A stretch of DNA of 64,000 nucleotides from Cyathus striatus. Its lineage: Eukaryota; Basidiomycota; Agaricomycetes; Agaricales; Nidulariaceae. Below the pieces are notes generated by a model. That model was given only the letters and a program-made list of their open reading frames with translations, did not search any database and had not been told where the DNA came from. Within the stretch, counting starts at the first letter, position 1. Each line of letters starts with the position of its first letter. Both the position numbers and the translations under genes were made by a program. Positions 52,188 through 63,067 of the stretch are shown here, piece by piece. The stretch is taken from NCBI GenBank assembly GCA_025738555.1, contig JAOVFP010000020.1, positions 992,001 through 1,056,000 on the forward strand. Reading direction: 5' to 3'.

Positions 52188-55100
52188 TCACTGGAGCTGC
52201 ATACTAAAACCAATGAGCACCACTGGAAGAACACTAATGACTTCACCTAACCCGGCCCAGCGAGCCTCAATACTGAAATCTACTGCCGCACCACTGGCTA
52301 ACACAATGACAGCCACCATGTACACTGCACACCACACCAGCGAGATCTTCATTCTCAGGTCCGCCGCCTTGGCCACATTGAATAGCAGCATTATCCCACG
52401 ATTAATATCCGAATGCAACAGAACAGCACCAGCAGAAGTAGATGCCACCTCAGAGCCAGAAGCAATAGCGAGCGATGCATCCGCAGTGGCAAGGGCGGGT
52501 CCATCGTTTGTACCGTCTCCAACAAATAGCACTACTTCGTCATTAGCACGCATGGCGGCAATAAATGCTTGTTTGTCCTCGGGAGTGCACGAGAAGTGCG
52601 CATCAGAGACATCGATGCCTACGCGGGTTGCAAATTGGGATACAGCAGCTTCATTATCACCGCTGAGAATGACTGTCTTCTTGCCGGTTTTGTGCAGGGT
52701 TTTAATAAGGGTTAGAGATTCTGATCGTGGGAGGTCTGCCAATCCATACACTGCAAGACAGGTACCGGCAACTGTGACTGTAAACAAGGAGAGGCCAGAG
52801 GAAAGATATGTGGCTACAACTGTGTTGGATGCAGAACCAGTATAAGCCGGCTTTCCTCCTAGAACCTCAAATCCATCCATCACTGCTCGCATGCCTTTAC
52901 CAGCAAGCACTTCGAACTCTCCAAATTCGAATACTTCTTTCTCGTCGTTCAAAGATATTTGATCCTTGAGGTATCTACATACACCTTGGGCAATAGGATG
53001 GTTATCGTTCTTCACAAGCTCATAAACAATGCGTTCGGAACCAGCGATAAACACGTCAGACTTCTCGACAGTGAATTTGCCTTGCGATAAGGTGCCTGTT
53101 TTGTCGAAGGCGACTACCGTGACACGCTTACCTAGGTGCAGCACGTCGGCAGAGCGTACAAGAATTCCGTTGCGAGAAAGGATAAGCATAGACACTGCGA
53201 TGACCATGGGAACCTAAACGCCGGCATTAATTTAAAATGTTCCGAAGATAAACCCAAATGACTTACAGCTAGGCCGACGGCGCAAGGACAACTAACTACC
53301 AGAACTGCAATTGCTTTCATAAGTCCATCAACACCAGCATCGGTCCGGCCCTGCTTCCGAACAAATATATCCACCAAAATCCAAACTAGAAACGCAACAC
53401 AAGCGGCTGTGAAGGCAACCGGAAGGACAATAGCGGAGAACCTGTCAGCGAGATCCTGCAGAGGCGCACGCGAACTTTGCGCAGACTTGATTAATTTGGT
53501 AATTCTCGAAAGCGAGTTTTCATGAAGCAGACGGGTGACTTGAATACGGAGGGTACCAGTGAGGTTGATTGTTCCCGCGATGACCAGGTTCCCGGTGATT
53601 TTGGATACCGCAGCACTCTCGCCAGTAACGGAAGATTCATCCACATCGCTCATCCCAGAAATTATCACTCCATCAGTGACAATGCGACTACCAGGATTTA
53701 CTTGAATAATGTCCCCATAATGAAGGAGGCGAGAATCAATAATCTTTGATATACCATCCTCTAGAATTGTGACTTCCTTATCTTGCAGTCTATGCAAGGC
53801 GCGAATGGCAGACCCTGCTGACTTCCTTGTGGCAGCTTGAACGGTACGTCCCATAAAAATTAAAGTAACAAGAAGGGCACTGGTCTCAAAGAAGGGTGAG
53901 GAGAAGGGATTTCCGGCTACCTCAGAGGCATATGCGACAATCGAAAAAACATATGCTATACTGGTGCTGACCACAGCAAGGACATTCATGTCCACAATGT
54001 GGAGAAAAATTATTGAGCGAATGCTATGAGAATATAACGGTGTGGCCAGGATTTGGATAAGTGTTGCGAAGCCAACCTGTAGACCGCCATAGAGGGTATG
54101 TGAATGTTTCAATGGTGCCCAAGCAAGGACTAGAATAGGCACAGTAAAGACGGCACAGAGTGTTGTACGCATCGACAGTTCCAATAAATCACGAGTGGCT
54201 GGGTCTCTTCTACTTTGAGATTCGCCTTGCACTAGCTTCCCACCACATTGTTCTAAGTCAGCAAGAACCTCTCGAGGGTAAACACTTTGTTCCCCAACAA
54301 TTCGGAATGATACGTTCCATACGCCATCACTTCCCTTCGATATGTTGTACTTGTCAAGCACCATGCCCGGCGGACTTCCTTGGAACGATATAGGAAGGGT
54401 GAAATGAGTTTGATTCCCTGGGTCTGTCCCAGTAATATCCTTAACGTAGAATCCAGTCCCCCGGGCAAGGAAGGTAACAACGGAATCGTTGTTAATAGTC
54501 TCTGGGTCATAACGCAGTTGTGCAGAACCAGAGAAATAGTCGATCTCTACTGCGGTGACAGAGGGTAGCCGAGCAAGGACGCGGGCAACTTTCGGAACAC
54601 ACTCTGCGCAATCCATCCCTCTGATCTCCATTTGCAGAAGAGTAGAGCCTGCCTTCTTTATTGCGACCTGGCCTTTAGCTACTAGCATAGGGTTCAACTC
54701 CTCTTTCACTGGAATATCGCACGCGCGTTGAGGTTGGGAGCTGTAGGAATGGAAGCGAGATGGTGGTGTATCAAGGAAGCAGCACGCCTTGCGACAACAT
54801 TGCTCAAGGATGGCACAACATCTACGAATGGTATTAGTGTATTTATCCAGAACTTCGACACTCTTCGCTATAAAAATACTAGGTAAGATGACTGGAACGA
54901 TGTCAGAGGTTGGGAATTTTACCCAGACGACGAAGGTTAGCTGTACTGATAATGTCTTCAATACAACAAGGACAGGCACCTAAAAGGTTGTTCAATATAT
55001 GACTCACTAAAGAAACCCAGAAGACTTACCGAGGTTAGGAGTGGATAGTTTCTTCTCGCAGCAATCTCCTGCCCACTCAACTCGAACCTTGTTGGAACGG

Positions 55101-56344
55101 AATTTGTATGGGGCGATGTCCTTTGGAATGCAGCAGTCGCTTTTACATCCGTTGTCTTCTCCAGATGCCTGAGTTACGGGCTTGCAACAGTCGCTGAAGG
55201 AGTCTTTATCTTCATTCTCGCGCCTACTTTCTGTGAGTGCATCAGATTGTTTGGCACTACAGCAGACATCAACAGTCTCGGGATTGCGACAATCATCTGA
55301 CGCGTGTTCGATATCGGTCTTGCAACATCCGCTTGTACAAGTATCCACTTCCTTCGATAACTTCTTGGAAGCACAGCAATCCTTAGTATACACAGCAGGA
55401 ATATGCTTGTCAGCATCATTTTCGCAGCATTCTTTCGTACATCCTTCCTTCTGATCGACAGGTTTATCTGATCCGTAACAACCCTTCGATTTCACGCTAT
55501 TAGGTTTGCAGCAGTTATCCTCGGCCACATCTTCATCCTTCAAGTTCTTGCAGCAGACCTTCAAACACCCATTCTCCTCATCCTTAACTTCGTAAAATTC
55601 AGAACGCCCTTCGACATGATCGGAAACTTTGTCCACGTCAACACACGCAGAGAACTTGGCAGATCCGCAGCATCCAGACCTGCAGGCGCCCGTGTTCTTC
55701 AAGACAGGAGCGTCATCGAAGGTGTCACCATCGCAGCAACCGCTCGAATAAGAAGATGTCGTAGCTTTGGTAGGTCCACAACAGCCCGGGGCACAATCAG
55801 CACGAGCACTCGGAAGCGAAGTGCCCTCGATCTTAAGGCTATCGACATCTGAGGATCCACAACACCCAGCATTGCAAGACTTGACATCCTCTTGCACTAC
55901 CTTAGCGTCTTTGCAGCAATCATCCACATCGACTTTGGCGGGTCCGCAGCAGCCTGATGAGCAGGTATCTTTCGCATTCAGTGGTGAGCTGCCTTCAACC
56001 ATCATGACAGGTGGAGAGCCCTGAATTGCGTCGTTGTGCTGGCTATCGTGGTCACAGCAGTTGTCTTTGGAAGTAGCGCCGTCTTCAGAAACGTAAGTGC
56101 TTTAACCTTTAGAAAACAATAAGAGGAAGCGCACCGTTCGGAACGCTGCACCCAGTACAGCAGGTATCCAGCTTTGAAATTTCCTTTATATCTGTGTACA
56201 TCTTGCAGCAGCTATCTGTTAACGAGTCCGAGTGGGTAGCTAGAGTTAGTGATATATGTAATGTGAATCATGATGAACTGGCAAGCTAAACACACCGTTC
56301 GAAGGAGCATTCGTTTCTTCTGGGTCTGTGGGATACGAGAACAT
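52188..56344 (-). CDS. P1B heavy-metal ATPase with Cys-rich N-terminus
   Basis: Copper-type (possibly cadmium) exporting ATPase, about 1,270 aa, in the plasma or vacuolar membrane. The first 400 residues are unusually Cys-rich: I count 22 CC pairs, many as C-x3-CCG (TCSSGCCG, SCNAGCCG, DCAPGCCG, ACRSGCCG), resembling fused metallothionein modules. Then one HMA domain (MEIRGMDCAECVPKVARVL). The membrane core has CPC in VVSCPCAVGLAV, the actuator SVTGESAAVS, phosphorylation site AFDKTGTLSQG, NDNHPIAQG (the HP motif), and VGDGTNDGPALA. The combination resembles Aspergillus CrpA and yeast Pca1. Introns around 53215-53267, 54980-55030, 56100-56160 and 56225-56295. Start MFSYPTDPEETN at 56344. All catalytic motifs intact; metal choice is not decided by sequence. 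Confidence 0.92.
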
Positions 56345-57151
56345 CTTGCACTATAGCGATAAGTGTATGCAAAGTGTAGGAGTAAGTATTCTCTGGAACG
56401 CGCCCACTATTATACCATCCCACACAGTGCACGTGTACTATTCACCCCTGACTCTACATTGGCTATTGTAATACAGCGCTTCGCCCGCAAGCCTCCGCAA
56501 GCTAGAAGTTGTACAACAATGCTAAGCGCGGGATTTCGCTGTCCAATGATTATCGATCTCCATAACTTTGCCTGCGAGATACATCTATAATGGATGTCAA
56601 AAGGGAAGTTGAACCACTTAGTAATGATACGTATTTGAGTGCGCGTATGACTACAGCTCAACTGCAGTTGGTTCCTGGGAGCATGGGTAATAGTATGCTG
56701 AGAGATTGCATAGTACTTACTCGATAAGTTGCTGTGATAGATGTCGATGAGTAAAGTTGTAACTTATCGCAGATTATAATAACATCAAAGTCCGCCTGCC
56801 TGATTTCGATGATCCGCTGAGTCCTACCCGGACTATTACACTACAGTCTTACACAGTCCACACACATGCGTTAGACTTCGTTGCGTGGGTGTCACCTGTT
56901 GGCACAGACTCCTAATTTTTATGGAAGTAATGTCCTGGAGTGGACTAGCTGGATATTCCATTTGAATTATCGTTGTCCATAAAAGTTCCTTAATAAATAA
57001 ATACATGAATTGTCTCAAGTCTTGTAATGTATATACCACCCTTACGAGACATAAATAAGGAGGAAGGGAATCAATGAAAATAGTACATGAAATAAAAGCT
57101 TCTGCGTTTCCTTACACCCTTCCTTTCATAATTGGCTTAATCCAATAACCT
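56345..57151. other. Intergenic region
   Basis: About 800 bp between the metal-ATPase start and the stop of the RING gene; it contains the ATPase promoter. I searched by eye for copper-regulator sites (a GCTG core plus T-rich flank) and found none that I would call. No gene seen. Confidence 0.4.
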
Positions 57152-59580
57152 CTAATCATCCTCCGCACCATCGTCACCGTCAATATCCACCTCACTGTCG
57201 GTATCAACAATCCTGCCGCTACGATGCCTTCGACCGCGCCCCCCAATACCAATGTCTGAATTTCCTGTCTCTGATTCAGATTCCGAGTTTACTACTTGCC
57301 TAGGCCGAGGACGAGAGCCTATAGCATTACTCTGTCCTTGCCGCGTTCGATTGAGCAAATCAAGTGTGCTATAAATATGATCGTTGTCTCCATCCTCATC
57401 CTCGTCTTCATCTTCTGAGCCATCGCTGATTTCGATGATATCGTCATCATCCGCCTCGACAAGGTCCAGTATCGTTCCGGTTCCATAACGCCTTCCGCTG
57501 CTAATGATATCCAGTACTCTTCGTCCTCGGTCATCATATTGCACATCGTCATCGTCGTCGTCAATGAAGCTACCATCGTATTCGGATTCCTCCTCATCCT
57601 CCACATTTGCATCCTCATCCTCCACTTCCTCGATCCTACCGATCCCTTCTTCATCAGTCATGTCAACCGTTGGGACCCAGTCCATTATCGAGGTGCCGCC
57701 CATCAAATCGCGGCGGTCAAAATGCTCTTCGCTTTCTTCATCGTCTCCGTCTTCTTCCCCGCCATCATCATCTTCATGGCGCTCGCCGCCATGGACAGGC
57801 CGAAAGTCGAAGTTGAATCGCAAGCCCATAGCTTCGTCACCTGGGTATGGTTCAACCTCCCCGTCGACAAAGGCATGATCGAATGGACCTCCGTAACGAA
57901 CTCGAATCCCTCCACCACGTCCGCCATCATTACCTGTGCTTCCTCGCCCTCTCGCTGCAATAACAGAACGTCGACTTCTAAATCTAGGCGCGAACCATCC
58001 ATGTTCCATATGTTCATCACCTCCATCCTCATCGCTATCCTCGTCCTCTGCATGGCTATCTTCTCCATCCCCTCCATCCTCAGCCCCATCATCACTGTCA
58101 AACCCTTGTCCTGGGTATACCCTCTGACATCCTGTACATGTCCCATTCCAGATCTCATTGAAGCACCTTGGACAGCGGTAAATGCCCCCATCTTCGTCAT
58201 CTCGCACACCCGTGATAACAGCGTCTACATCTTCGTCGTCGATGTCTTCGTCTAACAGCCCATTTCTCCCAGCTGTTGCATTAAAGAACCACCGCGGGAA
58301 CATGTCAAAGTCGATCCCCATGGTCTGGTGATTGTTGTAGACGCGGGGATGAGGACGTTGAAAAATGTTGTGCCAGGGATCATTGTTTGTATTCCCGGTA
58401 GGCGGGGTTTCGTCTCCAGGAGCTGGAGGGGGGACAGGTAGTTCCACCAATGCGCTCTTCACCAATGCAGCAACCATACTCTTCAGGCCCCACACTTCAA
58501 CAGGGCGATCCTGTACAACGGTACGACATACGGGACATGTTTTGCGCTTGAAGATATGATTCGTCCCAGGACCACGTATATGATTTAGAACGCGTTGGAG
58601 CGGGTTTTGCTCAGCATTAGCATTCTGATTCTGATTCTGATTTGATTATTATTATTATTGTTGTTGTTGTTGTCATCGTCGTTATTATTGGCGTTATTAT
58701 TGGGTGGTGGTACTACGACGCCAGGTGCTGGAGCGGTGAACCAGCGCACAAGACATGGATGACAGGCGACATGTCCGCATGGTGAGAGGGCAAAAGGTTT
58801 GTACAATAGGTCCAAACAGATTTCACAAGTCAGTGATTGCTGCAATGAGGAAAGGTTAGATTGGTGTCGGCTAAGCAACTGTTTGAGGCAATATAATAAA
58901 TGAGTGAGAAATGAGTGAGTGAGGATCGACATGAAACTTACGGCGGATTTTTGTGCTAGTTCTTCCTTCAGGCGCACAATCTGGGATTCAGTGGAGTCAA
59001 CGGTGTTAATTATTGTCGGGGTGCCTTGAGAAGAAGACGTGGAGGCAACGGGCTGGGATTCCTCGTTCACTTTTTTGGAGGCTTATCGTCACATACCACT
59101 AACGAGGTGGGAGTAGTAGCCCTTCCTTTGCCTTTATCGGATGACTAGAAGCAGAATGGGTACACGTAAATTAAGGAAGTAGAAACGCGTTGGATGAAAA
59201 CGCACGCTGGACGCCACGGTGTGTTCCTGGTCTTCAAGGTCAACCTGCATGTCGCGCAACTCCTCAGACTCATTCAGACCGGGCAGAGTTGGTGCCCCAA
59301 CAGGCCTCATGCTTTCCAGTGTAGACATCGACTGGCGTCCTTGTTGTGGTTGATGTGACTGAACAGTTGCAGCGATGGGCATCTTTTTCTTTTTCTTCCT
59401 TCTTCTCTTCTTGTCCTTCTCCCTCAAGGAGACAGGACTGGTGGGCTCTGCAAGAAGGTCTCTCCTAGACTTTTTGTGGTCTCTGGGCTGTTCAAGCTCG
59501 CTGGAGCTGGAGCGTTTCTTCGCGGTGAGTGATTGCACAACAGCAGTGCTTGGACCTGGAGTGGTCTGGCGCGTAGACAT
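57152..59580 (-). CDS. RING-type E3 ubiquitin ligase, frame broken in RING
   Basis: About 730 aa if joined. N-terminus Lys/Arg-rich (KDKKRRRKKKKKMP, nuclear-localisation-like), a coiled segment SQIVRLKEELAQKSA, then the first RING half CEICLDLLYKPFALSPCGH and ACHPCLVRWF. The second half CPVCRTVVQDRP lies in another frame, beyond a poly-Asn stretch. A possible zinc site YRCPRCFNEIWNGTCTGC follows, then a very acidic C-terminal third. RING, zinc site and acidic tail in this order resemble Psh1, the yeast E3 for the centromeric histone, a tentative parallel. The frame change at about 58641 is either a one-base deletion in a repeat or an 80-bp intron (58637-58716) removing the poly-Asn. Further introns lie near 58850-58940 and 59070-59200. 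Confidence 0.78.
58622..58690. repeat. Trinucleotide microsatellite in the RING gene
   Basis: Plus-strand (ATT)n and (GTT)n runs next to an imperfect CTGATT hexamer array. On the minus strand they encode an Asn run and Asn-Gln repeats. The hexamer array is one base short where ATTT replaces ATTTT, which is where the reading frame changes. Confidence 0.85.
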
Positions 59581-60013
59581 GATGAGAGAGGAGGAGAGAA
59601 AAGTGCTGCAAATGGGTTACTGTAGATGACAAACTGAACTAGTTGGTGGACAGCGCTGGCCAGCAGTTAGAGATGCTCCTGACTGAACAAGACAGCGAAG
59701 AATATCCAAGGCTTGTTTACTTGACATGCTTCCCAACTTGGATATATTTCGCACGCCAATATCAATATGTATTAATAATCACAGACTAGCTTATCGTAAA
59801 ATGTGGGGGCCGTGGACAGAGAGTGAATGGGTGGTCGTGGTCCGTGGAGGGAGGGCAGATGAGCATTGGCAGGGGCGAGGGTGTATGGGTGTTGGATCCC
59901 TTCTGGCGTTTTGGCGGTGGGGACTGCGGTACATTGTGCCAGCGGCATGATAAGGTAGTATGCGGGGAACGAACCGCATGCACTGTTTCTGTTACTTGAC
60001 CTACGATGATTAC
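59581..60013. other. Intergenic region
   Basis: About 430 bp upstream of the RING gene, including its promoter. Overlapping ORFs on both strands carry no conserved motif. Confidence 0.35.
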
Positions 60014-60280
60014 TTGCATCATTGAATAAACAACGTTGCTGTGCGATATCACCACAGCTTTCCGTCTGATTAGGTCCCCGCATATTCAGCGCGATGTATC
60101 AACGTTACCTTTCGGCAGCCCAGTAATCCCACCCGAGAAGACGAGGTACGCAAGGGTATATTTTGTCACCAGACGAACGCCCACAGGAGGAATCTTGTTC
60201 TTCTACGCTGTGAAAATGAGGTCTTGTACGCTCTTTCGTGCTCTTACATGTCCGCGGAGGATGTATATCTTGTCTGAGTT
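60014..60280 (-). pseudogene. Acyl-CoA ligase (AMP-binding) relic
   Basis: A fragment of the adenylate-forming enzyme family (4-coumarate/acyl-CoA ligase). Minus-strand reading gives DKIYILRGHVRARKSVQDL, an in-frame stop, KNKIPPVGV, then TLAYLVFSGGITGLPKA and VVISHSNVVYSMMQ across a GTAACG...AAAG intron. The middle part is the AMP-binding signature, intact members reading YLVFSSGTTGLPKAV. The fragment spans about 75 of an expected 550 residues, and I found no continuation on either side. It is best read as a decayed copy or a fragment left by rearrangement. Confidence 0.75.
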
Positions 60281-60820
60281 ATGTGCACATCAACAAGCGC
60301 AAATACTTAGCATTATGCTGTTACAGCCATCCGGAGTTAGCGGACAAGAAAGCCGTACCCAAAATCTACCTTAAAAATAACATTTACCAGCACTTGAAAG
60401 CTTGACGCTTGACGTTGCAGGCAAGTGACACTGACAACGATCATGACGGCCTTGCGTTCAACCATGCCAACTCACGAATGAATTTTATGTTCCACTGCCA
60501 GTACCCGCGAACAACACCTGGCGCCTACACTCTGCACATAGGCTTTGTAGCTTCCGGCCACTCTAACTTGAGCTTGAGCGACAGCTCTTCTATCTCTATC
60601 ACCATCATTCCTCTCGGGACCACATCATACCCGCTCGTCTGCTCTTCCGTCTACATAAGTACCACCGAAACCGTAATTCGCTTACCTCTGCGCATGCCCT
60701 TATCAGTCTCCGTTCTATTACGCCTAAACCGTTGTTACAGGTAAACCTCTGGAAAGGACAACTTATTAGGCCTGCCTAACGGATTCATACCTGTTCGTAT
60801 AGTTCCCCTTCTCGCTGATT
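60281..60820. other. Intergenic region with unassigned ORF
   Basis: About 540 bp before the transporter. A plus-strand frame of 112 codons (60409-60744) has fairly even composition, but I recognise nothing in it and see no start context or splice partner. The promoter of the transporter should lie at the right end. Confidence 0.35.
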
Positions 60821-62508
60821 ATGTCCTTTCCTGACGATGTCGAACGTCTCCTGCAGACTCCCTTTCCTGCTTTCGAGAAACCCCCGTCTCCTTCGTCCTC
60901 GACGATACCACCTCCGCCCAAAGGCAGCGCACGAAACATGACTGTGTACCCCAGCTTACCCGCACGCTCACGTTATGATCTTGTGGACGACACTATTCCC
61001 GATCCCTACGTACGCAGTCGCCTACGTCCCAACAGCGCCCGCGCCTACCACTCAGATACGCCTTCATCATATTCTTCTATATCCCCGCCCCAGTCTTCAA
61101 AAGTCCTGCCACCATACGCCACCATCCAACCCTCGTTTGGCGACTCCCCACTTCTTTGGCTATCGCTATATTTCCTCTTCAACCTTTCGCTGACACTTTA
61201 TAATAAAACACTTCTCCTGCGTTTCCCATTCCCATACTCTCTTACCGCCCTCCACACGTTCTGCGGTGCCCTAGGAACGTTTGGGATGTTATTCTATCAG
61301 CAGCGCTGGATAAGGAAACGCGGAACAGTGAAAACAAAGAGGATCTGGAATGCGAGGTTCGACTGGGAGGCTTTAACAGGAATTCCGAAGCTGGAAACCA
61401 GGGAACTCGTGGTTTTATTCTTATTCAGTGTTCTTTATACCATCAACATTGCGGTTAGCAACATTTCCCTCAAGCTTGTTACGGTACCGGTGAGGCTGCC
61501 TTTCCTTTCCTTATCCTCGGCCCGCTGGTCTCAGCTCGGATTCTTTCATCGTTCCTCATCTGGTCATTTCCACCAACACTATCTGAACCCCTGTTTTTCG
61601 ATAACCGTCTATCGCACATGACTAACCCTTCTTTTCTTATCCCTAGTTCCATCAAGTCGTCCGCGCCTCCTCACCCTTCTTCACCATTCTCTGTTCTTTT
61701 TTACTACTTGGTACGCGAAGTACAAAAGCTAAACTGGTCTCCCTCATACCCGTGGTTGCGGGTGTTGGCTTCGCGTGAGTAGCCGCTACTCTTTCGTGTT
61801 GTTCTGCGCTCCTGTCGTTTTCTGTTCGTCTTCTTGCCGGGATCCACTTCTTCTTTCCCAATCCTATATTGTAAGCAAAGACACTAACCCATTATATAGA
61901 ACATACGGAGACTACTATTTTACGCCATCTGGATTCATTCTAACCGTCCTAGGCACAATCCTTGCCGCATTCAAAACCGTGATCACCTCCATCCTTCAGT
62001 CTTCCTCTCCTGTCCAAAAATCCACATACCCAAAACTCAATTTAACGTCCATCCACCTCCTTGCGCTTCTGTCCCCGCTAGCATGTATGCAATCCCTGTT
62101 TCTGGCGTATATCTCGGGAGAGCTGCAAAGAGCAAGGGAGCAAGTCGTGTCGTTAGGCTATACAAACGCTAGCTCTCGAAAACCCGTTATACTCCTATTA
62201 ATGAACGGGACTATCGCGTTTCTGCTCAATTTGGCTAGTTTTGGTGCGAATAAGCGTGTTGGACCATTGGGTATGAGTGTTGCCGGTGCATTGTCTTCCT
62301 TCGATTCGTGATATGAATAGCAACTGATAGGAATAATATAGCAAACGTTAAACAAGTCCTTACCATCCTCTGCGCTGTGATCATGTTCAACTTGACCATC
62401 ACACCGATGAATGGATTAGGCATTGTGTTAACACTGGTTGGAGGGATCTGGTATGCTAAGGTTGAGATCAAAGAGAGGAGGGGAAAGGGAGAAGAGGAAG
62501 TCAAGTAA
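60821..62508 (+). CDS. Triose-phosphate/nucleotide-sugar transporter family protein
   Basis: SLC35-like drug/metabolite transporter, probably in Golgi or ER. A Pro/Ser-rich cytosolic N-terminus of about 105 residues precedes LLWLSLYFLFNLSLTLYNK, the typical first helix ending in NK. Then PFPYSLTALHTFCGALG, NIAVSNISLKLVTVP joined by splicing to FHQVVRASSPFFTIL, LIPVVAGVGFATYGDYYFT, GFILTVLGTILAAFKTVI, VTVL-like ANVKQVLTILCAVIMFN after the last intron, and TPMNGLGIVLTLVGGIWYAK. About 440 aa, three or four introns. The family fits the TPT domain (solute carrier 35 E or Sly41-like); substrate not assigned. It is only distantly similar to the GDP-fucose transporter in this window. Stop at 62508, unless a further exon follows GTAAGT. 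Confidence 0.88.
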
Positions 62509-62896
62509 GTTACGAATTTTTCTATTTTACTTATATGGGGACACTGTAAGGAATCCAATTGGCGACTAGGAGTAATATTATACTGCGATAACTATGTTTT
62601 AGGTTATATTTTGGACATGCTGTTGACAATTATACTGGGAAGCCTCGTTAATATTGTATCTCACTCATAAGCTACTTGGGTCTTTACATGAGAAGGGGTG
62701 CTAGGCAATACACCTAAGGTTTGTACATTTTCTATGGCAGTGTATCCTTTTGACCCTATTTTTTGCAGGAGCTTAGAATTCGTACATGTATTATGAATCG
62801 ATATACAAGTATAAAACACATATTCTTAGGTACTGGCGCATTGTAGCCGAGTCATGCATGTTGCTGGGGGAACACCATGATTCTTTAGTTATAAAT
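62509..62896. other. Convergent intergenic region
   Basis: About 390 bp between the transporter stop and the small secreted protein gene on the other strand. AT-rich 3' UTR sequence; nothing else seen. Confidence 0.35.
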
Positions 62897-63067
62897 TCAG
62901 TAGCGGATCTTTGAACTAGCAATGTCACGAATTTGACTTACAATAGAAGTATAGCAGCAAATTTCCTTCTTCTTGCAGTCTGAGCTGAACTCACACTGAG
63001 GATACACCCATGCAGTGGCAGAGGACGCGAAGAGAAGAATTGTGAGGTGTTTAAAAGAAAATAACAT
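62897..63067 (-). CDS. Small secreted Cys-containing protein
   Basis: 56-residue protein with a clean signal peptide (MLFSFKHLTILLFASSATA) followed by QCEFSSDCKKKEICCYTSI, i.e. C-x6-C-x5-CC. Small secreted Cys-rich proteins are common in agaricomycetes and some act as effectors or antimicrobials, but nothing here fixes a role. A strong donor GTAAGTC follows TSI, so the real C-terminus may come from a downstream exon and could add Cys residues. I chose the start for the signal peptide. Confidence is moderate because the ORF is short. Confidence 0.5.
   Translation of the reverse strand: MLFSFKHLTILLFASSATAWVYPQCEFSSDCKKKEICCYTSIVSQIRDIASSKIRY

Noticed and set aside
52162..52845. 227-codon plus-strand ORF
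   Set aside because: Antisense shadow of the ATP-binding and hinge part of the metal ATPase.
57539..58255. 238-codon plus-strand ORF with membrane-like stretches
   Set aside because: It is antisense to the acidic C-terminal region of the RING gene. Asp/Glu codons read backwards give Ile/Val/Phe/Ser-rich hydrophobic sequence, which explains it.
60409..60744. 111-codon plus-strand ORF
   Set aside because: No recognised domain; may be chance next to a decayed gene.
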